DNA of 64,000 nt, taken from assembly GCA_965261645.1 (NCBI GenBank), contig CBDHDJ010000004.1, positions 2,108,001-2,172,000 on the forward strand. The letters are read 5' to 3'. The position numbers were made by a program, and so were the translations under genes. The notes under the pieces were generated by a model, which had not been told where the DNA came from, did not search any database, and saw only the letters and a list, made by a program, of their open reading frames with translations. Position 1 is the first letter of the stretch. Every line of letters starts with the position of its first letter. Source of the stretch: CBDHDJ01 sp965261645. GTDB lineage: Bacteria > Pseudomonadota > Alphaproteobacteria > SHVV01. Below are positions 47,598 to 56,411 of this stretch, in pieces.

Positions 47598-47855
47598 CTA
47601 GGCCGGTCTAGGGCCGCGCAACCTTATTTTTTCGAACTGTTCGGACATGATCACGACAGGAATTTCGGGCGTTTCACCAGCGTCGTAATCGTTCCCGTTG
47701 CCATCCTCGAGAAGCTCGGGGATCATGACGTGGAGCTTTTCAACCAGCTCACGCTGGGTTTCCGCCTCCGTGACGAGTCCCGGCACATCATCGCTCATGG
47801 CGACCCACACCTCTGACTCCGGGTCCCAATGGGCGCGAACGACGATCATTCTCAA
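47598..47855 (-). CDS. DUF1902 (HicB-like) antitoxin candidate
   Basis: An 85-residue protein matching DUF1902, with RAHWDPESEVWVAMSDDVPG followed by LVTEAETQRELVEKL and VMIPELLEDG. DUF1902 proteins are partners of HicA toxins. The start is a TTG at 47855 with AGGAG six bases upstream, or the ATG at 47849. The gene faces hicA, and the two share the palindromic stop CTAG at 47598-47601. TA pairs are normally co-directional, so this convergent arrangement is unusual. Its fold is the partial RNase-H-like HicB fold, with no DNA-binding domain visible. Confidence 0.85.
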   Translation of the reverse strand: MRMIVVRAHWDPESEVWVAMSDDVPGLVTEAETQRELVEKLHVMIPELLEDGNGNDYDAGETPEIPVVIMSEQFEKIRLRGPRPA

Positions 47856-47973
47856 GGCATTCTCCTAAACCGGCCACCGCCATAATAATAAGGCATATAT
47901 GGCACTGTCCGGCCGTTCTGACAACAACGTCGATGACGCGGTCAACCGATCCAGGGAACGCGCCCGGACGAGC

Positions 47974-48000
47974 AAAAATCCATCTCCGCATGCTGCGGAG
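47974..48000 (-). terminator. Terminator after the RidA gene
   Basis: CTCCGCA and TGCGGAG form a seven-pair stem with a three-base loop; on the minus strand TTTTT follows after five bases. It lies about 65 bases after the RidA stop and before the DUF1902 gene. Confidence 0.55.
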
Positions 48001-48066
48001 GCCCAAATCGCCGAGTTAAGGCGTCCGGGCATCGCAAAAAGCTAGTTACTGTCGGAACAATGCTCA

Positions 48067-48495
48067 TCAGGGCACCTGGGCGATGACGTCGATCTCCAGC
48101 AGCATGTCTTTGTGCGCGAGCGAGGGAATTTCGATCAACGTGCGCGGCGGCATCCGTTCGCGCCCAAACAGCTCCCAGGTGACCTCGTTCAGCGCGTCCT
48201 GGTCGCGAAACACGTCGACAAGATAGTGAGTCATCTTGACGATGTGGGTGAGATCGGCATCGGCCGCGTTGAGGATCGATTTGATGTTCTTGAAGGTCTT
48301 TTCGCATTGGTCGCGAAAATCACCTTCGTACCATTTGGCTTCCTCGACGGGATCGTGCGGATGCTTGTGGTAGATCGGCAGCGGCCCCATGCCGGAGAGC
48401 CACAGCGTGCGCCCGCCCTGGACCTCGAAGGCCGGGACAAAGGGCATGTTGTGCTCGGGCTTCGGTGTGCCCGGGTGAATCGGGGTAATCTTCAT
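48067..48495 (-). CDS. RidA/YjgF/UK114 family protein
   Basis: A 142-residue trimeric-type RidA family protein. Family marks are SGMGPLP near residue 34, a middle helix with QCEKTFKNIKSILNAA and the C-terminal PPRTLIEIPSLAHKDMLLEID, which includes the Arg that binds carboxylates of imine/enamine intermediates. It is longer than the canonical 128 residues and has an insert (YHKHPHDPVEEAKWYEG). It may therefore belong to a catabolic subfamily (aminoacrylate deaminase-like) rather than housekeeping RidA. It stands alone. Confidence 0.88.
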   Translation of the reverse strand: MKITPIHPGTPKPEHNMPFVPAFEVQGGRTLWLSGMGPLPIYHKHPHDPVEEAKWYEGDFRDQCEKTFKNIKSILNAADADLTHIVKMTHYLVDVFRDQDALNEVTWELFGRERMPPRTLIEIPSLAHKDMLLEIDVIAQVP

Positions 48496-48643
48496 ATAAG
48501 CCTCCCTGGTCGGCTATTCTCGATGTCCGCGCCCGGCGGACCGATGACGCTGTTGTAACCCGCTCGAATCAGGCGAGCCAGGAATTTGTGCCGGGGCCGG
48601 GCCTCCTCGCGCGGGGCGGCGGAACGCGGGCGTGTGCTCGCGC

Positions 48644-51325
48644 CTAGATGACGAAGTTGAAGAGGCTGGAGTTTCTGGAGAGCGTCGGCGCGCTGAACGC
48701 CTGAATGCGCGCAAGCGCCGCCTCGAGCGCGGCGATCTGCTTCAGGATGAGCGCTGAGGCCGAACCCGGATCTTCGAACTCGGGCTTCGGCCCTTCGGTG
48801 ATGAAGCGGAAGGCCTCGCGAATTTCGCGCAGCGCATTGTTGATGATGGTGTCGGCATCCGCGGCCTTGGTCTTGTCGAGCACGCTCAAGCCATCGATGA
48901 TGCCAAGCGCGAAGGCGGAGACCGTCGCGCTCTCGACGTCGTTCTCGTCGGCCGGCTCGCCGAACAGCCGGGCCGGCGTGAGCCCGAGGCCGCCGAGGGC
49001 ATCGAAGCCATCCGCGCCGGCGAGGATTTCGATCTCGTTGCCGTCGAGCGCCTTGATCTGCAGCTTTTTGACGCCGAGGTCGTCCTCGATCGAGGCGCGG
49101 CCCTTGGTGCCGAGAATCTGGTTGATCCTGAAGACGAGAAAGCCGAGCGAATCGTCGTCCTCGATGGTGACCTTCACCGCCGCCCCGCCATTGACGGAGA
49201 TGGCAAAGAACTGATCGGGCCGCACGGTGGTCACGGCGATCACGGTCTCCGCCGAATCACCGGGGGTCTCGCCGTTGCCGAGGCCGAGGCGCGAGAGCAC
49301 GTCGGTGCTGTCGGCGTCGAAGGCGATGGCATTGCCGAAATGTTCGAACGAGCCGCCGAACTGATGGGTGAAATCGATCGCACCCGCGCTGTCGACTTTA
49401 GCGATAAACCCGTCGGTCGCCGCCTCTTGCGTTTCGCCAACAAACTGACCAGCCGTTGACCCAGAGACGTAGACATCATTTGTGGACGTGTCGATCGCGA
49501 GACCGAAGCCGCGATCGGTCGACGAAGTCCCGACATAGGTGACGCGATTAACACTGGCGGTCGCACCCTGATCGTCGACCCGTAGGATGAAGGCATCCGT
49601 TCCACCGCTATGGGCATTGGTAACGGTGGTTGAGAGCGCGGTGTTGGTGGTGTAGCCCCCGATATGGACATCACCGGCTGAATCGAGGGCCATCCCGGTC
49701 ACATCGCCGTCGGTGCCGAGCGAGCCGAGGTCCGCCGAGAAGGTCAGCGACGGGGTGCCGCCGGAATCGTCGTACTTGCGCACGAAGCCGTTGCCGTCGT
49801 CGGTGCCAGCGACATAGACGTTGCCCGCATTGTCGACCGTGATGGCGGTCGCTCTCTCGTCGCCCGAATCGCCGAACTGCTCGTTGTAAACCAGCGTGCC
49901 GCTCGAATCGAGCTTGGTGAAGAAGGCGTCCGAGGCGCCGCCGAAAGTCTCGCCGCCGACCGAGCCGCGCGCGAAGCCCGCGAGATAGATGTTGTTGGAG
50001 CTGTCGATGGTGAGGGCGAGCGCGCCGTCATCGGCGAACGGCGCGGCCTGGCGCGTGAACTGTTCCTGGCCTTCCGAGTCGAACTTGGTGACGAACGTGT
50101 CGTAGCCGCCGCCGAACGACGATGCGGTCAAAAGGCCGGATGTCTGGCCGGCGACGATGACATTGTCCTCGCTGTCGACCGCGACGGCGAAACCCGCTGA
50201 ATTGCCGGCGGAGCCGAGGAGGCGGGTATAGATCTCCTGGCCCGCGGCGTCGTATTTGATCAGGTAGACATCGTCGCTGCCGTTGTTGATCTGGCCGTCG
50301 AGATTGCCTCCGGTGCTGCCCACGACATAGACGTTGCCGTCGCTGTCCACGGCCGTGCCATAGGCGCGTTCGTTCGAATCGGTGACGTTGATCGAGGTCC
50401 GGAACGCCTCGTTGGGGTCGGCCGCCGCAAGATCGTCGAGCTTGAGGGCGAAGCCGCCGCCCAGCGAGCCCGAGCCGAACGAACCGGCGACATAAACCGC
50501 GGCCGATTCGGTCGCCGCGTCGGCGCTCAGGGAAAGCGTCTCGCCGGAGCTCACGTCGATTCGGATGCGGTAGACGAACTCGCTGTCGCGCTGGGTGGCG
50601 ACCCGCGTGCCGACAACGGCGGCCGAGAGCTGCGAATTGATCTCATCCACGATGTTGTCGATGCTGAGGGTGCCGCTGACGTTCGCCAGATCGACCACGA
50701 CGTTGGTCGTGCTGCCCGAGCTGTTGGTCACCGCGAAGGTGAACTGCTCCGTTCCGGTGAGGCCGGGGATCGCGGTGGTGCGGTCGTCGGTGATGACGGC
50801 GCCGAAATGCACGACAGAGAGCTTGGTGCTGGGCAACTCGACCGTCGAAGTCAGGGTATCGGCCTTGATCCCTGACACCAGAGTGATGTCCTCGAAGCTC
50901 AGGCCTTCGACATAGGATTTGGTTTCGCCGATGAGCGTTTGGAACTGGCGGTCGAGGACGGTGCACAAGCTGTCCGCGTCCGAGGTGGTGGCGAACTCGG
51001 TGAGCTCCTTGACGCGCAGGAGCCCCTTGTAAAGCGAGAAGAGGTTCTTGAACGCATCATCGACATTGTCGCGGGCGAACAGCGGATCATTGAGATTGAA
51101 CAGCGGCTGGCGCGAGAAGATGCGGTCGAGAAGGGAGCGGTCGGGCGCAGGCGGCGGCAGCTCCCACGGCGGCAGCACGCCCACGTCGGCCTGATTCAAG
51201 AGATCCTTGAGTACGCCGTTTCTGAGGATTTCGGCATGGCGCGCGGTGCCAAGCGAGGCGCCGGTCGTGTAGAACGCGCTGAGCGTTCTGACATCCATCG
51301 GAATGATGGAGATGGGGGCGACCAT
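48644..51325 (-). CDS. SBBP beta-propeller protein with flagellin-like flanks
   Basis: An 893-residue protein. Residues about 290-690 hold repeated propeller blades of the SBBP type (for example TAVDSDGNVYVVGSTGG, ALTIDSSNNIYLAGFARG, AITVDNAGNVYVAGTDDG). The N-terminal part has helices and a beta region (FTFAVTNSSGSTTNVVVDL). The C-terminal part has a flagellin-IN/FliD-like segment (FFAISVNGGAAVKVTI, then LGVKKLQIKALDGNEIEI) and a terminal helix (AALEAALARIQAF) like flagellar axial proteins. No signal peptide is evident, so export by a flagellar-type or type I route is inferred. No flagellar genes are nearby. The fusion is unusual. Confidence 0.7.
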   Translation of the reverse strand: MVAPISIIPMDVRTLSAFYTTGASLGTARHAEILRNGVLKDLLNQADVGVLPPWELPPPAPDRSLLDRIFSRQPLFNLNDPLFARDNVDDAFKNLFSLYKGLLRVKELTEFATTSDADSLCTVLDRQFQTLIGETKSYVEGLSFEDITLVSGIKADTLTSTVELPSTKLSVVHFGAVITDDRTTAIPGLTGTEQFTFAVTNSSGSTTNVVVDLANVSGTLSIDNIVDEINSQLSAAVVGTRVATQRDSEFVYRIRIDVSSGETLSLSADAATESAAVYVAGSFGSGSLGGGFALKLDDLAAADPNEAFRTSINVTDSNERAYGTAVDSDGNVYVVGSTGGNLDGQINNGSDDVYLIKYDAAGQEIYTRLLGSAGNSAGFAVAVDSEDNVIVAGQTSGLLTASSFGGGYDTFVTKFDSEGQEQFTRQAAPFADDGALALTIDSSNNIYLAGFARGSVGGETFGGASDAFFTKLDSSGTLVYNEQFGDSGDERATAITVDNAGNVYVAGTDDGNGFVRKYDDSGGTPSLTFSADLGSLGTDGDVTGMALDSAGDVHIGGYTTNTALSTTVTNAHSGGTDAFILRVDDQGATASVNRVTYVGTSSTDRGFGLAIDTSTNDVYVSGSTAGQFVGETQEAATDGFIAKVDSAGAIDFTHQFGGSFEHFGNAIAFDADSTDVLSRLGLGNGETPGDSAETVIAVTTVRPDQFFAISVNGGAAVKVTIEDDDSLGFLVFRINQILGTKGRASIEDDLGVKKLQIKALDGNEIEILAGADGFDALGGLGLTPARLFGEPADENDVESATVSAFALGIIDGLSVLDKTKAADADTIINNALREIREAFRFITEGPKPEFEDPGSASALILKQIAALEAALARIQAFSAPTLSRNSSLFNFVI

Positions 51326-51493
51326 GCTCTGATGACTTCCCGATGTGGCCGCGGACCTCGTGCAAGTGGGTCCGGGCTCTGTTTAGTTAAAATTTCACGC
51401 ATGAAATTGGTTAAAAATTTACATGATTATCCCCTGACGTACGAAATAGTGATGGACTATGCTGGTCCGTAGGTTGGCTTGGGAGGGAAGGCC

Positions 51494-51616
51494 ATGGCTG
51501 AGATAATTCTCACGACAAAAAAGCCTGAACCACCTAAGGCAGACTTCGCCTTTTACATCGACTTCAAGAGGGGTGAGGGTTCGGCCTCTAGAGTGAGAAC
51601 GGCGGTGACAAATTAG
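51494..51616 (+). pseudogene. 5' fragment of an unknown gene cut by IS21
   Basis: A frame of 40 codons begins at an ATG after GGGAGGGAAGG and reads MAEIILTTKKPEPPKADFAF, then YIDFKRGEGSASR. The last codons and the stop come from the left end of the IS21 element (from 51594). I do not recognise the family. The remainder of the gene is not found on the other side of the element, so DNA was lost or rearranged there. Confidence 0.6.
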
Positions 51617-51707
51617 TCCACGGAAGCGGCGGGATTTCCCAGCCGCGGGCGGAGTAAAACTCTGCCACCTGTAGCCTTCGATCTTTTTTGAGATGGAAGG
51701 CGGGAGG

Positions 51708-53207
51708 ATGTACACCGTGGACCTATATCTGCGCGTTCGGCTGGCCTGCCATGTTGATGGTCTGAGCCAGCGAGAGGCGGCAAGTCGGTTTGGCATTGCG
51801 CGCGAGACGGTGAGGAAGATGCTGCGGCATTCGGAACCGCCGGGATATCGGCGACGCCAGCCACCGAAACGCCCGAAACTGGCCCCCTTCACGGATATCA
51901 TCGACCGTATTCTGGAGGAGGACCGAACGGTTCACCGTAAGCAGCACCACACGGCGAAGCGTATATTCGAGCGCCTTCGCGACGAACATGGCTTTACGGG
52001 CAAAGAGACCATCGTGAAGGATTACGTTCGGGAACGGCGCCTTCGTCGGCGTGAGATGTTTGTGCCGTTGTCACATCCTCCGGGCCATGCTCAAGCGGAC
52101 TTTGGCGAGGCGGATGCGATCATCGCCGGCGTCAAGTATCGGGCGCATTTTTTCGTCATGACACTTCCCCACAGCGATGCCTGCTTCGTTGCGGCCTACC
52201 CGGCGGCGACGACGGAGGCCTGGCTGGACGGGCACAACAGAGCCTTTGTTTTTTTCGGCGGCGTTCCCCAATCGATTCTTTACGACAACGACAAGTGTCT
52301 GGTGTCGCGCATCTTGTCAGATGGCACGCGGCAACGAACGCGGCCGTTCAGCGGGCTGCAGTCCCATTACCTCTTCGAGGACCGCTACGGCCGTCCCGGC
52401 AAGGGTAACGACAAAGGCAATGTGGAGGGGGTGGTCGGCTATGCCCGGCGGAACTTCATGACGCCGCTTCCCCGGTTCGCGAGCTGGGACGCCTTCAATG
52501 GCCACCTGGAAGAGCAATGCCGCAACCGGCAAGGCAACGTCCTGCGCGGCCACCGCGAGAGCATCGGCGAACGGTTTGTGCGTGACCGCGAAGCGTTGAA
52601 GAGGCCACTGCCGGCACCGTTCGACGCGTGCGACAAGCAGGGCACGCGGGTCAACTCGCTGTCCCTGGTGCGCTACCGGACGAATGACTATTCCGTGCCC
52701 GTCGCCTACGGCCATCAGGAAGTCTGGATCCGTGGCTATGTCCACGAGGTGGTTATCGGTTGCGGCGCCGGGATCATTGCCCGACACCCCCGTTCCTACG
52801 ACCGGGAAGATATGGTCTTCGATCCGATCCACTACCTGCCTTTGCTGGAGCACAAGATCGGCGCCCTGGATCAGGCCGCGCCGCTAGCCGGATGGGAACT
52901 GCCTGATGCCTTCCCAACCCTGCGCCGTCTCCTGGAGGCGCGCATGGGCAAGGCCGGCAAGCGGGAATACGTCCAGGTCCTTCGGCTTCTGGAGACCTTC
53001 GATCTCGAGGTGCTTCACGGCGCGGTGAAGGACGCCCTGCGCCTGGGTGCGATCGGCTACGACGCCGTCAAACACCTTGTGCTGTGCCGTATCGAGCGAC
53101 GCCCGCCCAAACTCGACCTGGATATCTATCCCTACCTGCCTCGGGCCAACGTGGCGACCACGGCCGCCGCCAGTTATATGAGCTTGTTGGGTGGAGGCGC
53201 GTCATGA
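51708..53207 (+). CDS. istA: IS21-family transposase IstA
   Basis: A 499-residue DDE transposase beginning MYTVDLYLRVRLACHVDGLS, with an N-terminal helix-turn-helix (REAASRFGIARETVRKML) and an integrase core (HAQADFGEADAII first Asp, ILYDNDKCLV second Asp, NDKGNVEGVVGYARR Glu). The ATG at 51708 is preferred to one five codons upstream because it gives the normal IstA start. Its stop overlaps the istB start by four bases (ATGA). Confidence 0.93.
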   Translation: MYTVDLYLRVRLACHVDGLSQREAASRFGIARETVRKMLRHSEPPGYRRRQPPKRPKLAPFTDIIDRILEEDRTVHRKQHHTAKRIFERLRDEHGFTGKETIVKDYVRERRLRRREMFVPLSHPPGHAQADFGEADAIIAGVKYRAHFFVMTLPHSDACFVAAYPAATTEAWLDGHNRAFVFFGGVPQSILYDNDKCLVSRILSDGTRQRTRPFSGLQSHYLFEDRYGRPGKGNDKGNVEGVVGYARRNFMTPLPRFASWDAFNGHLEEQCRNRQGNVLRGHRESIGERFVRDREALKRPLPAPFDACDKQGTRVNSLSLVRYRTNDYSVPVAYGHQEVWIRGYVHEVVIGCGAGIIARHPRSYDREDMVFDPIHYLPLLEHKIGALDQAAPLAGWELPDAFPTLRRLLEARMGKAGKREYVQVLRLLETFDLEVLHGAVKDALRLGAIGYDAVKHLVLCRIERRPPKLDLDIYPYLPRANVATTAAASYMSLLGGGAS

Positions 53208-53974
53208 CCGATACGCCGCAAGTGTTGCTGGCCCATCACCTCAAGACCCTGAAACTGCCGACGTTCCTGCGCGAATACGACAAGCTGGCCCGCCAATGCG
53301 CCACCGAGGGCGCCGACCATGTGCGGTATCTTGTCCGTCTGACCGAGTTGGAACTGATCGACCGTGAGCGCCGCATGGTCGAGCGGCGGATCAGACAGGC
53401 CAGGTTCCCCGCCGTCAAAAGCCTCGACAGCTTCGACTTCAAGGCCATCGCATCGCTCAACAAGATGCTGGTTCTGGAGTTGGCGCGATGCGAATACGTC
53501 GAGCGTCGTGAGAATATCATCGCGCTCGGCAACAGCGGAACCGGCAAGACCCATATCGCCCTCGGTCTCGGTCTGGCGGCCTGCCAAAAGGGGCTCTCCG
53601 TCGGCTTCCTCACGGCCGCTGCCCTGGTTCATGAACTGATGGAGGCCAGGGATGAAAAACGCCTGTTGCGCCTGCAGAAGCAACTGGCAAAGTATCACCT
53701 TCTGATCATCGACGAACTCGGCTTCGTGCCGCTCTCGAAGACCGGCGCCGAGCTGCTGTTCGAAGTCTTCAGCCAGCGCTACGAGCGGGGCTCGATCCTG
53801 GTGACCTCCAACTTGCCGTTCGATGAGTGGACGGAGATATTCGGCTCGGAACGCCTGACCGGGGCTTTGCTGGACCGCCTCACCCACCATGTCCATATCC
53901 TGGAAATGAACGGCGAGAGCTATCGTCTCAACCAAAGCCAAAAACGGCGGAAATTCCCCAAAATACCTGCTTAA
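53204..53974 (+). CDS. istB: IS21-family helper ATPase IstB
   Basis: A 256-residue AAA+ ATPase, DnaC-like, with Walker A GNSGTGKTHIAL, Walker B LLIIDELGFVP and SILVTSNLPFDEW. It directs target choice for IstA. It overlaps istA by ATGA and has GTGGAGG upstream. The length is normal and the gene appears functional. Confidence 0.94.
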   Translation: MTDTPQVLLAHHLKTLKLPTFLREYDKLARQCATEGADHVRYLVRLTELELIDRERRMVERRIRQARFPAVKSLDSFDFKAIASLNKMLVLELARCEYVERRENIIALGNSGTGKTHIALGLGLAACQKGLSVGFLTAAALVHELMEARDEKRLLRLQKQLAKYHLLIIDELGFVPLSKTGAELLFEVFSQRYERGSILVTSNLPFDEWTEIFGSERLTGALLDRLTHHVHILEMNGESYRLNQSQKRRKFPKIPA

Positions 53975-54151
53975 CCGCCGGTGCAATGGTTGACCCGGTG
54001 GGTCCACAGGAACCTCCCACGCTGCTTCGCTCCGCGTAACGCAAGCGCTACACGAAGCAGCGCGGGTCCCTCCTATGGACTACCGGGACAACCCCCCAAC
54101 ACCGCGTACCGCATAACGTTAAGTGGACTAGTTTTACTCCGCCTGGGTGGA

Positions 54152-55069
54152 CTAATTTTGCTCCGCCGTTGACAGGCGTCCAAAGTAGGCGTCGGCTGGA
54201 GTTACGTTGCCGATGCTCTCGTGGTAGCGTTGGTTGTTGTAGTGATCGACGAAGGCGCTGATCTGGTTTTCGAGATCGCCGGGTAGATAATAATTTTCAA
54301 GCAGGATCCGGTTCTTCAGCGTTTGATGCCAGCGCTCGATCTTGCCCTGGGTTTGCGGGTGATACGGTGCGCCCCGAACGTGATCCATACCGTGGTCCTC
54401 GAGCCATTCAGCCAGATCGCCGGAGATATAGGACGAGCCGTTGTCGCTGAGCAGCTTCGGCTTGTGGACGACATTGGCGCGATTGCAGCCTGAGGCTTCT
54501 AGCGCCAACTTCAGTGTTGCCGTCACATCGTCCGCCGTCATGTTGGTGCAGAGCTTCCAAGCAATGATGTAGCGGGAATAGTCGTCCAGGATGGTCGACA
54601 GGTAAAACCAGCCCCAGCCGATGACCTTGAGATAGGTGAAGTCGGTCTGCCACAGCTGGTTCGGCGCCGTGGTCTTGTCGCGGAACTCATCGGCTGCCTT
54701 GATGACCACGAAAGCGGGGCTTGTGATCAGGTCGTGGGCCTTGAGAAGCCGGTAAACCGAGGCTTCCGAGACAAAGTAGCCCCTGGTGTCCGTAAACCTG
54801 ACGGCCAGTTCCCGGGGCGACAGTTGCGTCTCCTCCAGGGCAAGATCGATGATCTGCCCCCGGACATCATCCGGGATCCGGTTCCACACCCGGCCTGGGC
54901 TGCTGTTGCGATCCTCAAGACCGGCGTCGCCAAAGGCCAGAAAGCGATCGTACCAGCGATAAAAGGTGGTCTTCGGAATGCCCAGCTTGTCCAAAGTGGA
55001 CCCGACGCCCAGGTGGGACTGCTCGACCAGGCGGATGATCTCCAGCTTCTCGGATGCGGGATACCTCAT
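54152..55069 (-). pseudogene. IS3-family OrfB, 3' end truncated by IS21 (copy 1)
   Basis: An integrase-core transposase frame beginning MRYPASEKLEIIRLVEQSHL, with catalytic residues in WQTDFTYLKV, LSDNGSSYIS and HPQTQGKIERWHQTL. It matches copy 2 (58093 onward) nearly exactly up to DAYFGR, after which the reading continues eight codons into the IS21 right end. The normal C-terminal tail is missing. The catalytic core is complete, but the right terminal repeat of the element is gone, so this copy cannot move by itself. Confidence 0.88.
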
Positions 55070-55527
55070 TCCTCGTCTCCCCCATGCCCGATCATGTTTT
55101 TTTTGAGAAGCCGGTTCTCCAGCGAAAGTTCGGCGACCAACTCCTTCAAGTCGCGCATCTCCTGGCGCAGGCCTTTAACCTCGCCCGAGGTCGCTTGGCG
55201 CCCGGTGTCGCCGGCGAGCCGCTTCTTGCCCGCTTCCAAAAACTCTTTCGACCAGCTGTAATACAGACCCTCGGCGATGCCCTCGCGGCGGCACAAGGCG
55301 GCGATGCTCTCCTCGCCGCGCAGGCCCGACACCACGATCCGGATCTTCTCCTCAGCCGTATACTGCTTGCGTGTCTTGCGGCGAATATCCCGAACCGTTC
55401 CATCCGCCGGGTCGTTCTTGCTCATTGATTTCTGTCTCATCTTCGTTCCCTTCGGTCACTACGATGAGCCAGAAATCCTCCGGTATGCAATTACCTCAAT
55501 TTGTCCCAAAGGCGCTGACATCAGACA
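54175..55527 (-). mobile_element. IS3-family element copy 1 (truncated)
   Basis: The left end TGTCTGATGTCAG (minus strand, from 55527) is intact; the other end was removed by IS21 at 54174/54175. It is almost identical to copy 2 (57635-59146), which lies about 2.1 kb away in opposite orientation. It was inserted into the 3' part of an older IS3-type orfB whose tail remains at 55528-55635. Confidence 0.85.
55066..55440 (-). CDS. IS3-family OrfA (copy 1)
   Basis: A 124-residue helix-turn-helix protein (KQYTAEEKIRIVVSGLRGEE) with a C-terminal coiled coil (LRQEMRDLKELVAELSLENRL). It overlaps orfB by ATGA and has an A-rich slippery tract near its end that could give an OrfAB fusion. It differs from copy 2 at only a couple of residues. 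Confidence 0.88.
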   Translation of the reverse strand: MRQKSMSKNDPADGTVRDIRRKTRKQYTAEEKIRIVVSGLRGEESIAALCRREGIAEGLYYSWSKEFLEAGKKRLAGDTGRQATSGEVKGLRQEMRDLKELVAELSLENRLLKKNMIGHGGDEE

Positions 55528-55635
55528 ATCGATGAGGTCTACAACTCACGACGTCTCCACTCCGCGCTCGGATATCTGAGCCCGGTACAGTTCGAGGATC
55601 AACATGCCCGGCATACGGTCAAGGCCGCCGAGTGA
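55528..55635 (+). pseudogene. 3' remnant of another IS3-family OrfB
   Basis: A 35-codon tail reads IDEVYNSRRLHSALGYLSP and then VQFEDQHARHTVKAAE before TGA. This is the typical C-terminus of an IS3-type OrfB. The frame is interrupted exactly at the left end of IS3 copy 1. The sequence from here to 55869 shows no gene and probably includes the outer end of this older element. Confidence 0.8.
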
Positions 55636-55921
55636 TCCTGTCCGAACATAGGGGCGCACTCCACTCTCTTAACAAAGCTGGACCACTGTTAGGGGGTCAC
55701 TCCATAGCGCTGGCGCGTCCTATGCAGTCGTAGAACCGGTGAAGATCATCAATAGGACCTGACTCGCTGGCCGATGATGGAAACACCGGTTTATCCGTCG
55801 TTCTGATTCTATTCGACCGCGGTTACGGGCACACTTGACCGCCATGGAATCCCTCTCTGCCAACCTCACTGAGACACCGGCCCCCCTTGGAATTGCTGTA
55901 GGGCGGTGGAGGTGAATACCA

Positions 55922-56411
55922 ATGACCGCAGAGAGAGAATCGATGACATTGCAAGAGATGGACGCTCCGGCCTTGGGGGTCGAGGAGCGTCGCGACGAGG
56001 CCCCCGGAGCCGGAGCCAGCCACGCACGGCCAACGCCGGACCCGGAGGTCGTGGCCAAGCCGAAGAGGCGCAAGTTCACCGCGCAGTATCGACTGCGGAT
56101 TCTGGAGGAGGCAGAGAGCTGCACGCAGCCCGGCGAGGGTGGGCCGGCTGCTTCGCCGCGAGGGGCTGTACAGCTCCCATCTGACGGAATGGCGCAGGGC
56201 GCGGCGTGAAGGGTCGCTTCAAGGCCTGACCCCGAGCAAACGCGGTCGGAAGCCCGCCGAGCGCAACCCCCTCAGCGCGAAGGTGCACGAGCTCGAGGCG
56301 AAAGTGGCTCGGCTGGAGAAGGAGCTGCACACCGCCCATACGATCCTGGACGTCCAGGGAAAAGTTGCCGGGCTGCTGGGATTCAGCCTCGAACACGGGA
56401 AGGACTGCTGA
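55922..56411 (+). pseudogene. OrfA of the second IS3-type element, frameshifted
   Basis: The first part (from 55922) contains KRRKFTAQYRLRILEEAESC. The second part is in another frame from about 56139 and contains GRLLRREGLYSSHLTEWRRA and a leucine-zipper-like segment (VHELEAKVARLEKELH). One extra G in the GAGGGTGGG region near 56137 explains the break. The second part ends at the orfB start at 56411. Confidence 0.75.

Larger units (their letters stand above)
46488..47601 (+). pseudogene. hicA: hicA toxin gene interrupted by an IS5-family element
   Basis: Two exons of one HicA mRNA-interferase frame flank the insertion. The left part (46488-46548, GTG start) reads AEVKRELSDAGCHFL; the right part (47468-47601) reads RQGKGDHEIWYSP through KSRHTANGILKQAGLEKEF. 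Removing the element and one copy of the TAA duplication restores a 64-residue HicA without any frameshift, including the active-site His region GDHEIW. The insertion therefore looks recent. The stop TAG at 47599-47601 overlaps the stop of the convergent DUF1902 gene. With the toxin broken, the antitoxin has no need to be retained. Confidence 0.85.
51594..54174 (+). mobile_element. IS21-family insertion sequence
   Basis: A 2581-bp element with istA and istB intact. The ends begin TG; the 28-base terminal repeats (51594 onward and the complement ending at 54174) match at 23 positions and share AACGGCGG and AAATTAGTCCAC. Extra internal copies of GGCGGAGTAAAACT-like sequence near both ends are the multiple terminal repeats typical of IS21. 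No target duplication is visible, in line with rearrangement: the left side cuts an unknown gene and the right side cuts an IS3-family element. Confidence 0.88.
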
